This document shows, one piece after another, positions 25,226 to 33,626 of a stretch of DNA of 64,000 nt. A model generated the notes under the pieces. That model had not been told where the DNA came from. It saw nothing but the letters and a program-made list of their open reading frames with translations, and did no database searches. The stretch comes from Synergistaceae bacterium (GTDB taxonomy: Bacteria > Synergistota > Synergistia > Synergistales > Aminobacteriaceae). The stretch spans positions 1-64,000 of the forward strand of contig JAIRYN010000031.1 of assembly GCA_031267575.1 (NCBI GenBank), read 5' to 3'. The stretch's first letter is position 1. Each line of letters opens with the position of its first letter. Position numbers and translations under genes: made by a program.

Positions 25226-26020
25226 ATGTCCACGAGAGCCCCGCGCTTTTTTTACGCTGGTGAAAGCGCCGTCGTTGTCGAGTTCGGAGACTCCATTGAC
25301 ATGGAGACGAACAAGCGCGTCCAGGTTTTGCGCAAAAAAATCGAAAGCTGCTCCTTTCCTGGCTTTATCGAGACGGTTCCCACATACCGGTCTTTGGCCG
25401 TTTATTTTAACCCGCTGCAGGCGGGCCCCCCAGAAAAACTGGAAGCTCTGTTACTCGAACTGTCCCAGAATCTGGAGATGAGCGGTGCGGAGGAAAAAGA
25501 GCTATTGATCATCCCCACCTGTTACGGGGGCGAGTTCGGGCCAGACTTAGATAAGGTCGCGTCGCGCACGGGACTCTCCGCCGACGAGGTGATCCGCCGC
25601 CACAGCGCCCAGGACTGTTATTGTTATATGCTGGGTTTTGTTCCGGGCTATCCCTACTTGGGCGGCATGGATCCCTCACTGGAGACGCCGCGATTGAAAG
25701 AGCCCCGGGAAAAAATTCCCGTCGGCTCCGTCGGCATAGGGGGAAAGCAGACGGGCATCTATACCGTGGAAAGTCCAGGGGGCTGGAATTTGATCGGCCG
25801 GACGCCCCTACGTATGTTTGATCCTGACAGACCTCTTCGGCCAGGAGGCACTCCGGCAATCTTTCTGAACGCGGGAATGTGGGTACGCTTCTCCCCCATC
25901 GACGCGGCGGATTTCGAGCTCCTCGCCCACCAGTCCGTCCTGCCGGATTGGCAGCCCGACATTCGCAAAAATAAAAAAGCGACAAAAGAGGTAATAGGCG
26001 ATGTGCCTGACGGAGTTTGA
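25226..26020 (+). CDS. pxpB: 5-oxoprolinase subunit PxpB (KipI-like)
   Basis: 264 residues. One of three subunits of the ATP-dependent prokaryotic 5-oxoprolinase that opens 5-oxoproline (pyroglutamate) to glutamate. Signature regions: GESAVVVEFGDSID near the start, CYCYMLGFVPGYPYLGGMD, and PVGSVGIGGKQTGIYTVESPGGW. ATG 25226 follows a GAGAGGGGAGAG purine tract; GTG 25223 is also possible. Its 3' end overlaps pxpC by 20 bases. Note the older B. subtilis name KipI (KinA inhibitor); the metabolic role is now the better-supported one. Confidence 0.93.
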   Translation: MSTRAPRFFYAGESAVVVEFGDSIDMETNKRVQVLRKKIESCSFPGFIETVPTYRSLAVYFNPLQAGPPEKLEALLLELSQNLEMSGAEEKELLIIPTCYGGEFGPDLDKVASRTGLSADEVIRRHSAQDCYCYMLGFVPGYPYLGGMDPSLETPRLKEPREKIPVGSVGIGGKQTGIYTVESPGGWNLIGRTPLRMFDPDRPLRPGGTPAIFLNAGMWVRFSPIDAADFELLAHQSVLPDWQPDIRKNKKATKEVIGDVPDGV

Positions 26021-27062
26021 GGTCCTGAAGCCGGGAATGTTCACCACCGTCCAAGATTTGGGCCGTCACGGGTATCAGATGTGGGGTATTCCCGTCGCTG
26101 GAGCCATGGACGGAGCCGCTTTGCGCCTAGGGAACATTCTGGTCGGCAACGAGGAAAATACTGCGGGCCTGGAAATCACCATGACCGGGCCCGTCTTGAA
26201 GGTTTTGAGGGGTGAAGGGTGTTTCGCCGTAACGGGAGCGAAGATCGGCGTGACAAAAAACGGGTTTCCGCTTCCCTACTGGACGACTCATCGATTTGTA
26301 ACTGGAGACGTCCTTGCGTTGGGCATGGTCTCCAGCGGATTCCGCGCTTATTTGTGCGTTGGAGGCGGCTTCGACGTGCCTCTGGTGATGGGCAGCCGGT
26401 CCACTTACACTCGTGGCGGGTTCGGTGGGTACCAGGGCCGCGCCCTCAGAGCCAGTGACCTGTTACTCACGGGGACGGCGGACGTTCTTTGGGCGGAATG
26501 CGAGGGTTTGGAATGCCCGCCCGTCTTGCGTCCGAACCGAGATCCCGGCATTCCGCTGCGCGCGATCACCGCTCAGGAGGACGCTTTCGCGGAGGAGGGG
26601 CTCGTCACGTTTTACTCCTCCGAGTACGTCATCTCAAACGTATCGGACCGCATGGGCTACCGGATGGAGGGTCCGACCATCGCCCACAGGGAAACGGCGG
26701 ACATTATCTCCGACGTCACGTGTCTGGGTAGTGTCCAGGTACCGGGACACGGGCAGCCCATCGTGATGCTGGCGGATCGTCAGACGACGGGGGGTTACGC
26801 GAAGATCGCCACGGTCTGCGCGGTGGACGTGGAAAATCTGGCTCAACGTCTGCCTGGGCAGAAAGTGCATTTCGCTCGCGTCTCCGTCTCTGAGGCCGTG
26901 GAGCTGTTGAGGAAGGAAGAGACCCTGTTCTCGGCCATGAAAAAACTCCGGGCCGCAAAACGGTCAATCTCTTCCGTATCCAGCTCTTCCGTATCCAGAG
27001 GAACATGGAACGTGACGGTGAACGGCGAAAACCACCAGATAGAGTGGGAAAGATTGGGGTGA
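26001..27062 (+). CDS. pxpC: 5-oxoprolinase subunit PxpC (KipA-like)
   Basis: 353 residues. Biotin-carboxylase-like PxpC subunit: VLKPGMFTTVQDLGRHGYQ..GIPVAGAMD at the start, YLCVGGGFDVP.VMGSRSTY, and SDRMGYRMEGP further on, then LADRQTTGGYAKIATV. The C-terminus carries a 15-bp in-frame duplication (26969-26998; SSVSSSSV) in a low-complexity linker before a final 15-residue tail. Overlaps pxpB; pxpA follows five bases after its stop. Confidence 0.93.
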   Translation: MCLTEFEVLKPGMFTTVQDLGRHGYQMWGIPVAGAMDGAALRLGNILVGNEENTAGLEITMTGPVLKVLRGEGCFAVTGAKIGVTKNGFPLPYWTTHRFVTGDVLALGMVSSGFRAYLCVGGGFDVPLVMGSRSTYTRGGFGGYQGRALRASDLLLTGTADVLWAECEGLECPPVLRPNRDPGIPLRAITAQEDAFAEEGLVTFYSSEYVISNVSDRMGYRMEGPTIAHRETADIISDVTCLGSVQVPGHGQPIVMLADRQTTGGYAKIATVCAVDVENLAQRLPGQKVHFARVSVSEAVELLRKEETLFSAMKKLRAAKRSISSVSSSSVSRGTWNVTVNGENHQIEWERLG

Positions 27063-27067
27063 GCGCG

Positions 27068-27847
27068 ATGGCGATGGTGATGGTGGATCTCAACAGCGAC
27101 CTGGGGGAGAGCTTCGGAGCCTGGACGATGGGGATAGACTCGGAGGTGATGAGTTATATTAGCTCCGCGAACGTGGCTTGTGCTTGGCACGGGGGCGACG
27201 CCGAGGTCATGCTCAGGACGGTTCGGGCGGCCAAGGCCCAAAACGTGGCCGTGGGGGCTCATCCTGGCTATCCCGACCTGCTGGGGTTCGGGCGGCGCAA
27301 CATGGCCTGCACGGTGGACGAGCTTTATGCTTATACGCTTTATCAAGTGGGGGCGCTCCAAGCGATATGCGCTTCCGAAGGGCTGGAACTTCAGCACGTG
27401 AAACCTCATGGAGCCATGTACAATCAGGCGGCAAAGGACCCAAAATCGGCCACCGCCATCGTGAAGGCCGTCAAGAACGCGGGAAGGGGGCTCATTTTCA
27501 TGGGGCTCGCAGGTTCTGCTTTTGAAGTGGCGGCTCTGGAGCAAGGTGTGCCTTTCGCGTCGGAGGCTTTCGCTGATCGTGGGTACATGCCAGATGGATC
27601 TCTAGTACCCCGCTCCCAGCCGGGCGCTTTCATCCACGACCCCGACCAGGCCGCGGTCCGTATGGTAAAGTTGGTCAAGGAGGGCGTTATCGAGACCCCT
27701 GACGGTCAGATTTTGAAGCTCGTGGCTCATTCTATCTGCCTGCACGGAGACAACCCCGCGGCAGTGAAGATGGCGATGGCCGTTCGCGCGGCTTTGGAGA
27801 AAAATGGGATTGCGGTCAGAAACGTGCGAGAAGTGCTAGGAAAGTGA
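27068..27847 (+). CDS. pxpA: 5-oxoprolinase subunit PxpA (LamB/YcsF family)
   Basis: 259 residues. The YcsF-type subunit with VDLNSDLGESFG at the start, SANVACAWHGGD, VGAHPGYPDLLGFGRR, VKPHGAMYN and SICLHGDNP, conserved residues around its putative metal site. ATG 27068 is preceded by GGGGTGAG; in-frame ATGs at 27074 and 27080 also exist. The order here is B-C-A rather than the more usual A-B-C. With the downstream D-glutamate cyclase-family gene it resembles the B. subtilis ycsF-ycsI-kipI-kipA block. Confidence 0.94.
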   Translation: MAMVMVDLNSDLGESFGAWTMGIDSEVMSYISSANVACAWHGGDAEVMLRTVRAAKAQNVAVGAHPGYPDLLGFGRRNMACTVDELYAYTLYQVGALQAICASEGLELQHVKPHGAMYNQAAKDPKSATAIVKAVKNAGRGLIFMGLAGSAFEVAALEQGVPFASEAFADRGYMPDGSLVPRSQPGAFIHDPDQAAVRMVKLVKEGVIETPDGQILKLVAHSICLHGDNPAAVKMAMAVRAALEKNGIAVRNVREVLGK

Positions 27848-27854
27848 TTCTTTG

Positions 27855-27962
27855 ATGGGATTCACTATAACGGCAACAGAGATAATGGCGTTTCTGGCAT
27901 CAAAGGGATACCTAATAGCTGGATTTACCCCACAAGATGTTATGAAATGGAGGTCTGAATAA
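27855..27962 (+). CDS. Small ORF (35 aa) directly upstream of a HicB-like gene
   Basis: ATG 27855 to TAA 27962, two bases before the next ATG. The predicted peptide has TATEIMAFLASKGYLIAGFT and ends KWRSE, with protein-like composition. In hicAB loci a short toxin gene lies before hicB, and HicA starts with a similar helix, but this peptide lacks the HicA GSH active-site region and is about half its length. It may be a truncated hicA, a separate small protein, or chance; a downstream GGAGG inside it serves the next gene. Confidence 0.4.
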   Translation: MGFTITATEIMAFLASKGYLIAGFTPQDVMKWRSE

Positions 27963-27964
27963 TC

Positions 27965-28285
27965 ATGAAACGAAAATATGCTTTGTCGTTAATTTTCTTC
28001 CCTCAGGACGAAGGCGGCTATCATGTGGAATGTCCAGAAATATCTGGGTGCTTTACGTGTGGCAAAACTTTGGAAGAAGCTACAGAAGCTATAAATAATT
28101 TGATTCAAGACCTCATGCCGGACGAAATAAAGACGGAGATACAAGAAGAGATGTTCCGCCTAGGGCATTGTCTTCCAGGAAAGCAGTTCTACGAAGTAAA
28201 GGTCGTAGAGGTCGAAGCCACCGATAGCGGAGAGATTTTTTTTACCTCTGCGGATGTAGCCGAGAGGATTCAAGCTGCGGTTTAA
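27965..28285 (+). CDS. HicB-like antitoxin-family protein
   Basis: 106 residues. The N-terminal [42 protein letters not shown] region is the HicB partial RNase-H fold. A C-terminal segment ([18 protein letters not shown]) has no clear DNA-binding helix-turn-helix or ribbon-helix-helix. No complete HicA toxin is adjacent, so it may be a solitary antitoxin-like protein. GGAGG lies 11 bases upstream of ATG 27965. It interrupts the pxp block between pxpA and the D-glutamate cyclase-family gene. Confidence 0.72.
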   Translation: MKRKYALSLIFFPQDEGGYHVECPEISGCFTCGKTLEEATEAINNLIQDLMPDEIKTEIQEEMFRLGHCLPGKQFYEVKVVEVEATDSGEIFFTSADVAERIQAAV

Positions 28286-28322
28286 GAGATGGGATTATGT
28301 GAAGAAGGGGATAATACCAACC

Positions 28323-29129
28323 ATGACAAAAGCGAAAATGAGCGATTACGCAACGTGCAGTCCTCAGGAAGTGCGCCAGATGATCCGTGAGGGAAAGTGG
28401 GATCGCCCGACGTCCGGGATGTGCGCCGGTCACGTGCAGGGGAACTTGGTGGTGCTGCCCAAGGACCTGGCTTATGACTTTTTGGTCTTCGCTCAGCGCA
28501 ACCCGAAACCCTGCCCCATCCTCGACGTGACCGAGCCCGGCGATCCGGAGCCCAAGCTGGTGGCACCAGGGGCCAGCCTCGCCACAGACATTCCCCGGTA
28601 CCGTGTCTGGAAAAACGGGGAATGCGTAGACGAGCCCACGGATGCGCGGCGGTACTGGCGTGACGACCTGGTGGGGTTCCTGCTGGGCTGTTCTTTTTCC
28701 TTTGAGGGAGCTTTGATGCAGGCGAACATCGCGGTGCGTCACATCGACTGCGACTGCAACGTGCCGATGTACATCACAAACATTCCCTGCAACCCGGCCG
28801 GTCGGCTGCGGGGCCCTATGGTGGTTTCTATGCGCCCCGTTCCGGCGTCCCTGGTTCCGAAGGCCGTTCTCTGCACGGGGCGTTTTCCGGCGGTCCACGG
28901 CGCTCCGGTGCATATCGGGAAGCCCGCCGTTATCGGGATCGAGAATATCGACAAACCCGACTTCGGCGACTCCGTACCGATCTACCCCGGAGAGATCCCC
29001 GTCTTTTGGGCCTGCGGGGTAACCCCCCAAGCGGCGATCATGGCCGTAAAGCCGGAGTTCGCTATCACCCACGCCCCCGGCTGTATGTTCGTCGCCGACC
29101 CTCTGGACAGCGAATACGCGGTATTTTGA
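28323..29129 (+). CDS. DUF1445 / D-glutamate cyclase-family protein (YcsI-like hydro-lyase)
   Basis: 268 residues. Reads as the DUF1445 family: [23 protein letters not shown], an [12 protein letters not shown] segment, NVPMYITN and [15 protein letters not shown] at the end. The mammalian relative DGLUCY converts D-glutamate to 5-oxo-D-proline; bacterial members are annotated as putative hydro-lyases and lie beside 5-oxoprolinase genes in B. subtilis (ycsI). That context here supports a role in feeding 5-oxoproline to PxpABC, by inference. ATG 28323 fits the AAGGGGA site; GTG 28299 is less likely. A strong terminator follows. Confidence 0.85.
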   Translation: MTKAKMSDYATCSPQEVRQMIREGKWDRPTSGMCAGHVQGNLVVLPKDLAYDFLVFAQRNPKPCPILDVTEPGDPEPKLVAPGASLATDIPRYRVWKNGECVDEPTDARRYWRDDLVGFLLGCSFSFEGALMQANIAVRHIDCDCNVPMYITNIPCNPAGRLRGPMVVSMRPVPASLVPKAVLCTGRFPAVHGAPVHIGKPAVIGIENIDKPDFGDSVPIYPGEIPVFWACGVTPQAAIMAVKPEFAITHAPGCMFVADPLDSEYAVF

Positions 29130-29145
29130 TTTGGATTAATGGGAT

Positions 29146-29172
29146 CAGGGGACAAGTCCCCTGTGTTTTTTT
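29146..29172 (+). terminator. Rho-independent terminator after the 5-oxoproline block
   Basis: CAGGGGA and TCCCCTG form a 7-bp GC-rich stem around a CAAG loop, followed by TGTTTTTTT. It ends the rightward queT-pxp-ycsI-like unit between convergent genes. Confidence 0.85.
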
Positions 29173-29187
29173 AGTCAAGGTCCCGCG

Positions 29188-29211
29188 GTTGTTAATCTTG
29201 TTGTTAATCTT
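29188..29211 (-). repeat. 12-bp duplication abutting the fhs stop codon
   Basis: gttgttaatctt at 29188-29199 and 29200-29211, immediately beyond the fhs TAA (29212-29214). Confidence 0.9.
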
Positions 29212-30894
29212 TTAGAACAATCCCGAAATTTTCCCGTCCTCGTCGACGTCGATGGACAAGGCCGCGGGTTTTTTGGGAAGCCCCGGCATTGTCATGATGG
29301 AGCCGGTCACCGCCACCAAGAAGCCGGCCCCGGCGGAAAGGCGTACCTCCCGCACCGTAACGCGAAAGCCCTTGGGGCGGCCCAGCTTGGCCGCGTCGTC
29401 GGAGAGGGAGTACTGGGTTTTCGCCATGCAGATCAAAAGGTCGTCTTTGCCCAACCCGTGAATCAGATCCAGGTCTTTTTCGGCCTGTGGAGTGAAGTCT
29501 ACTCCATCCGCGCCGTAGATCTCTCTGGCGATGGCGTTTATCTTTTCCTTGGGGCTCATGACGGCTTCGTAGATAAACTTCACTTCCAAGGTTTTTTCGC
29601 GTTTTTCACAAGCCTCGATGACTTTTTTGGCTAACTCCGCGCCGCCTTTTCCGCCTTTTTCCCAGACCTCGGAGAGGGCGAAACTTGCGCCCAGCTCGGA
29701 GCATTTTTTCTCCACTAAGGCCAGTTCCGCTTCGGTGTCCAAGGGAAACCGATTGATGGCGACCACCACCGGAAGCCCGAACTTCTTGATGTTCTCGATA
29801 TGCTTTTCGAGGTTCGGCATCCCCGCCTCCAATGCTTTTAAATCCTCTCCCGTGAGTTCTGTTTTCTTTCTGCCCCCGTGCATCTTAAGGGCGCGAACCG
29901 TAGCTACCAACACCACCGCGTCGGGAGCGAGCCCAGCGGCGCGACATTTGATATCCAGGAACTTCTCGGCGCCCAGGTCCGCGCCGAAACCAGCCTCCGT
30001 CACCAAATATTCCGCCAGCTTCAACCCCAGTTTAGTGGCCTGGACGCTGTTGCAGCCGTGGGCAATGTTGGCGAAGGGTCCGCCGTGGATGAAAGCGGGC
30101 ACGCCCTCCAGGGTCTGAACTAGGTTCGGGTTGATGGCGTCCTTCAGAAGCGCAGCCATAGCCCCAGCCGCTCCGATATCCGCCACAGTGACGGGTTTGC
30201 CGTCGTAGCTATAGGCCAGGACGATCTTAGCGAGGCGTGCTTTGAGGTCCATCAAGTCCATCGCCAAACAAAGAATAGCCATCACCTCGGACGCGACGGT
30301 AATATCGAAACCGCTCTCCCGAGGGACGCCTTCCGTTTTACCGCCGAGCCCCATGATGATTTTGCGTAAAGCCCTCTCGTTCAAGTCCATCACCCTGCGG
30401 AAAACGATGCGGCGCGGGTCGATGTTCAGCTCGTTGCCCTGCTGGATGTGATTATCGAGCATCGCCGCGCAGAGGTTATGGGCTGTGGTAATGGCGTGCA
30501 GGTCTCCGGTGAAGTGGAGATTGATGTCCTCCATGGGAACGACCTGGGAATACCCACCTCCAGCCGCCCCTCCTTTGACGCCGAAGCTGGGACCCAGCGA
30601 AGGCTCTCGGAGGGCCACGCAGGCTTTTTTGCCGACACAGGCCAAGCCCTGGACGAGCCCCACGCTGGTGGTGGTCTTGCCCTCTCCCGCCGGGGTGGGC
30701 GTAATGGCCGTTACCAAGACGAGCTTGCCGTCTGGCTTGTTCGTGAGTCTTTTCAACACCCTGGGACGCACCTTCGCCTTATATTTACCGTAAAGTTCCA
30801 GATCGTCTTCTTCTATCCCCAACTTTTCGGCTATTTTAACGATCGGCTCCATTTGCGCGGCTTGCGCTATTTCGATATCGCTCGGTACTCTCAT
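29212..30894 (-). CDS. fhs: Formate-tetrahydrofolate ligase
   Basis: 560 residues. ATP-dependent formation of 10-formyl-THF from formate, feeding one-carbon metabolism. P-loop [16 protein letters not shown] is at about residues 67-82; [36 protein letters not shown] and [12 protein letters not shown] are family-typical. ATG 30894 is chosen behind GGAG; the ORF's first five upstream codons have no site. It is monocistronic. Synergistota use this enzyme in glycine, serine and histidine fermentation. A TATAAAAT box (minus strand, around 30960) may be its -10 element, but the -35 is unclear. Confidence 0.96.
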   Translation of the reverse strand: MRVPSDIEIAQAAQMEPIVKIAEKLGIEEDDLELYGKYKAKVRPRVLKRLTNKPDGKLVLVTAITPTPAGEGKTTTSVGLVQGLACVGKKACVALREPSLGPSFGVKGGAAGGGYSQVVPMEDINLHFTGDLHAITTAHNLCAAMLDNHIQQGNELNIDPRRIVFRRVMDLNERALRKIIMGLGGKTEGVPRESGFDITVASEVMAILCLAMDLMDLKARLAKIVLAYSYDGKPVTVADIGAAGAMAALLKDAINPNLVQTLEGVPAFIHGGPFANIAHGCNSVQATKLGLKLAEYLVTEAGFGADLGAEKFLDIKCRAAGLAPDAVVLVATVRALKMHGGRKKTELTGEDLKALEAGMPNLEKHIENIKKFGLPVVVAINRFPLDTEAELALVEKKCSELGASFALSEVWEKGGKGGAELAKKVIEACEKREKTLEVKFIYEAVMSPKEKINAIAREIYGADGVDFTPQAEKDLDLIHGLGKDDLLICMAKTQYSLSDDAAKLGRPKGFRVTVREVRLSAGAGFLVAVTGSIMTMPGLPKKPAALSIDVDEDGKISGLF

Positions 30895-31051
30895 TAAAAA
30901 CCACTCCATCCATTTTCAAGTTATTCCCGAGGGAAGAAGTCCGAATCCGAACCCCAGACTATTTTATACAAAATATTGCCGGTTATGACCTGTGAGATCC
31001 TAACCGGTGCTAAAAGCGAAAATTAAGAGAATTTTTGAAAAGGAAAGGCGC

Positions 31052-31552
31052 TTACATCCCTCGTGTCCAGACCACAGTGTTCGATCGCTTGTAAAGGTAC
31101 GTGGAGCTAAAGGTTGGGGGAGGGGTCAAAATATTGTCGGAACCATAAAGAGCCATCGTATAGGTGGATTGGGCTTTATCCTCTATGATCTCATTCACAC
31201 GAGTCTTACCCTTTAGCCTCACTCCCACCCACCACTTGCCACCCGTAAAGAAAAAAGCGTAGCGGATGGGGTCGTTGATAATGCGTCCATGGTCCATGTA
31301 CTTACCCAGCAGTTCAGCGTAATTAACGCTCGCGGCTGGGAAAAAATCGCCGCTATTCATAACAAACAACATCGCGCCAGATTTCATAACGCGGAGGTCA
31401 CTGAGAATAGCCATCGCTTCGGCGCTGGACTCGCCACTCGCCTGGGCCAACAACATAGACCCTGCCAATATCCCGATGATAACGATGACGATCAAGACTT
31501 CGACGAGCGTAAAACCTTCACGTTTTTTTCGAGGTTGACACATTCGATACAT
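31052..31552 (-). CDS. Type IV prepilin-like protein
   Basis: 166 residues. The class III signal KKREGFTLVEVLIVIVIIGI has the Gly/Phe prepilin peptidase site, Glu at +5, and a hydrophobic helix, so it would be cleaved and methylated and assembled as a (pseudo)pilin. The globular part includes NSGDFFPAASVNY and GGKWWVGVRLKGKTRVNEI and is not assigned to a subtype. GAGAGG lies upstream of ATG 31552. No other pilus genes are nearby, so it may be a minor pilin or an orphan pilin-like surface protein. Confidence 0.85.
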   Translation of the reverse strand: MYRMCQPRKKREGFTLVEVLIVIVIIGILAGSMLLAQASGESSAEAMAILSDLRVMKSGAMLFVMNSGDFFPAASVNYAELLGKYMDHGRIINDPIRYAFFFTGGKWWVGVRLKGKTRVNEIIEDKAQSTYTMALYGSDNILTPPPTFSSTYLYKRSNTVVWTRGM

Positions 31553-32263
31553 TTCTTCCTCTCTTATCCTGAAATTTCCACCTTAAATGTTTTTATTGTA
31601 TAAGACTCTTTAATCTTGCGATATAGGGATTTAGTTGTATATTTTATAATACGTATAAATCTATACAATAATAAATTTACTGCTAGATGACATATAATGA
31701 TTATATGATATGTGATGATTATATGATATATGATGGTTAATGGTTATATTTTTCGCGCTGTGATTTTTACGATTGCGGGCCTGATCTTCTCAGAATTAAA
31801 CATTCAATACCCAAGCAATACCCAACGCGGACTATTAGTTATCTCATTAATTGTCTCATTAGTTAACTAATTTATTGTCTACAATCTCTCTGAATACTTG
31901 TCCGTTGAGCTTCCATTCGAGTAATCTTCTATCAAGAATGAATTTTAACTCCTTTTTAGCTCATCTAAATCTAAAACGCAATCATTTACACTTTTCCCGA
32001 CGCGTCCACCCTGGGAATTATCCGCCTAACTTGCAAAAAATATTTTATATGAGGTAAAATGTCAATATTATCGCTGCATTAAATTTCTTAACATAAAATC
32101 ATCACATGTACCGATGTTTTTCTCGACATACGAACAAGCTCTCCCGAACTTGGAGACAGGGAGGAGATGAGTTTGCGGCACTGACGTTTAGATATAACGC
32201 ACAAAGGGCAGCAATTCGATCCGCGCGGTTCGAAACGCCATATTATGAAACGAGGAGAAAAAA
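31553..32263. other. 711-base AT-rich intergenic region with short repeats
   Basis: Separates the leftward prepilin gene from the rightward GntP gene. It holds repeated atgattatatgatat motifs near 31695-31730, a caatacccaa pair near 31805-31825, and a tctcatta-type duplication near 31845-31865. I see no tRNA, convincing gene or terminator. A short reading frame on the minus strand near 31865-31965 has protein-like sequence but no start codon. Confidence 0.5.
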
Positions 32264-33580
32264 ATGGATGAAGTGACGATCAGTGTCATAGGTATTGTTG
32301 TGGCTTTGGGACTTGTGTTGTATATGATCATGAAGGGCGTCAATATCTTCGTTGTCGCGTTCTTGTGTTCGACAATTGTAGCCTTGACGGGAGACATTCA
32401 CCTCTATGATGCGCTCAAGGGACATTATATGAGAGGGTTCGTCGGGTTCATGCAGGCCAACTACCTGATATTCCTGACGGGTACCTTGCTGGGCAAGATG
32501 ATGGAGGTCACTAACGGCGCCAAAGCCATAGCGCAGATGTTGGTAAGGCTCTTCGGCAAGGACAAGGCGATCATCTCCGTCCCGCTCGCCTGCGGCATCC
32601 TGGGTTACGGCGGGGTGAGCGCTTTTGTCATCAGTTTCTGCGTATTCCCCATAGCGCTTCAAATCTTCAAAGAAGCAGACCTGCCAAGGCGCTTCATCCC
32701 AGCGGCCCTCACGTTTGGTTGTTCGACGTTTGCTATGGTCGCGCCAGGCGCGCCTCAAATCCACAACGCAATCCCGGCCAGTACTTTAGGCACGGACTTG
32801 ATGGCTGGCGCGCTGGTCGGCTTTGTCTCTTGCGCGGTAGTGCTTGTGATTGGCTGTCTTTGGCTGTTCCAAATCGTGCGCAAGGCCCAAGCCCAAGGAG
32901 AGCACTTCGTAGCAAAGTCCATGGACGTGTTCGCCAGCGGCGAGGAAAAGCTGCCCAATGGCTTCGTTGCCCTTATTCCGTTGATCGTCACCATTTTTAT
33001 CATTAACATCAAAATTGGTGGTCAACCCATAGTTAACCTGGAGTCCGGGCTGCTTTTGGGCTCGATCCTCGCCTTTGCGCTAATGAATAACTACCAAGAC
33101 AATAGCCAGATCCTGGCCAACTTGGGTGACAGTTGCAAAAACTCTATGGGCGCCATCGCCAACACGTGCGCGGTGGTGGGCTTCGGCACGGTGGTCCAGG
33201 CCGCCAAGGCGTTTCCCGCGATCGTCAACGCCGTCCTCGATATCCCCGGACCCGACCTTGTGGGAGTGGCCGTAGCCATGAACGTCATCGCCGGTATTTG
33301 CGGTTCCGCGTCGGGCGGATTGGGCATCGCTACCCCATTGATCGCTCCGGTTTACCTCGCGAGGGGAGTTCATGCCGCCGTCCTGCACCGAACCCTTACG
33401 ATCGCGTCGTCAGCTTTGGATTCGCTGCCACATAACGGTTATATTGTCACCGTCACGAATGGTATCTGCAATGAAACCCACAAAGACGCCTACGGAGCGG
33501 TGTTCAAGTTGACGGTTATCACGCCGTTGATCGGAACAGCAGTCTGCGTCATTCTGTTTACCCTATTCCCCATAGTGTAA
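32264..33580 (+). CDS. GntP-family permease
   Basis: 438 residues, 11-12 predicted membrane segments. Sequence style (LTGTLLGKMMEVTNGAKAIAQ, APGAPQIHNAIPA, SSALDSLPHNG) fits the GntP family of gluconate and hydroxybutyrate/organic-acid:H+ symporters. AGGAG is upstream of ATG 32264. The next gene, 46 bases on, is a CoA-transferase, so the likely substrate is a short-chain carboxylate or hydroxy acid rather than gluconate; this is inference from context. Confidence 0.87.
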   Translation: MDEVTISVIGIVVALGLVLYMIMKGVNIFVVAFLCSTIVALTGDIHLYDALKGHYMRGFVGFMQANYLIFLTGTLLGKMMEVTNGAKAIAQMLVRLFGKDKAIISVPLACGILGYGGVSAFVISFCVFPIALQIFKEADLPRRFIPAALTFGCSTFAMVAPGAPQIHNAIPASTLGTDLMAGALVGFVSCAVVLVIGCLWLFQIVRKAQAQGEHFVAKSMDVFASGEEKLPNGFVALIPLIVTIFIINIKIGGQPIVNLESGLLLGSILAFALMNNYQDNSQILANLGDSCKNSMGAIANTCAVVGFGTVVQAAKAFPAIVNAVLDIPGPDLVGVAVAMNVIAGICGSASGGLGIATPLIAPVYLARGVHAAVLHRTLTIASSALDSLPHNGYIVTVTNGICNETHKDAYGAVFKLTVITPLIGTAVCVILFTLFPIV

Positions 33581-33626
33581 AGATATCTCCTACACCAAAC
33601 CTATAATTGAATATGGAGGAAATAAA

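Noticed and set aside
26001-27847. KipI/KipA sporulation kinase inhibitor function
   Set aside because: The older B. subtilis names describe an effect on KinA; with PxpA adjacent the 5-oxoprolinase role is far better supported, and no sporulation genes are seen.
30895-31051. ZTP riboswitch upstream of fhs
   Set aside because: One CCGGTTA/TAACCGG hairpin is present, but the conserved ZTP core sequences are not found.
31862-31965. Short protein-like minus-strand frame in the prepilin-gntP gap
   Set aside because: About 30 codons, no start codon, stop just upstream; a second frame continues it only by assuming a frameshift. Too weak to call a pseudogene.
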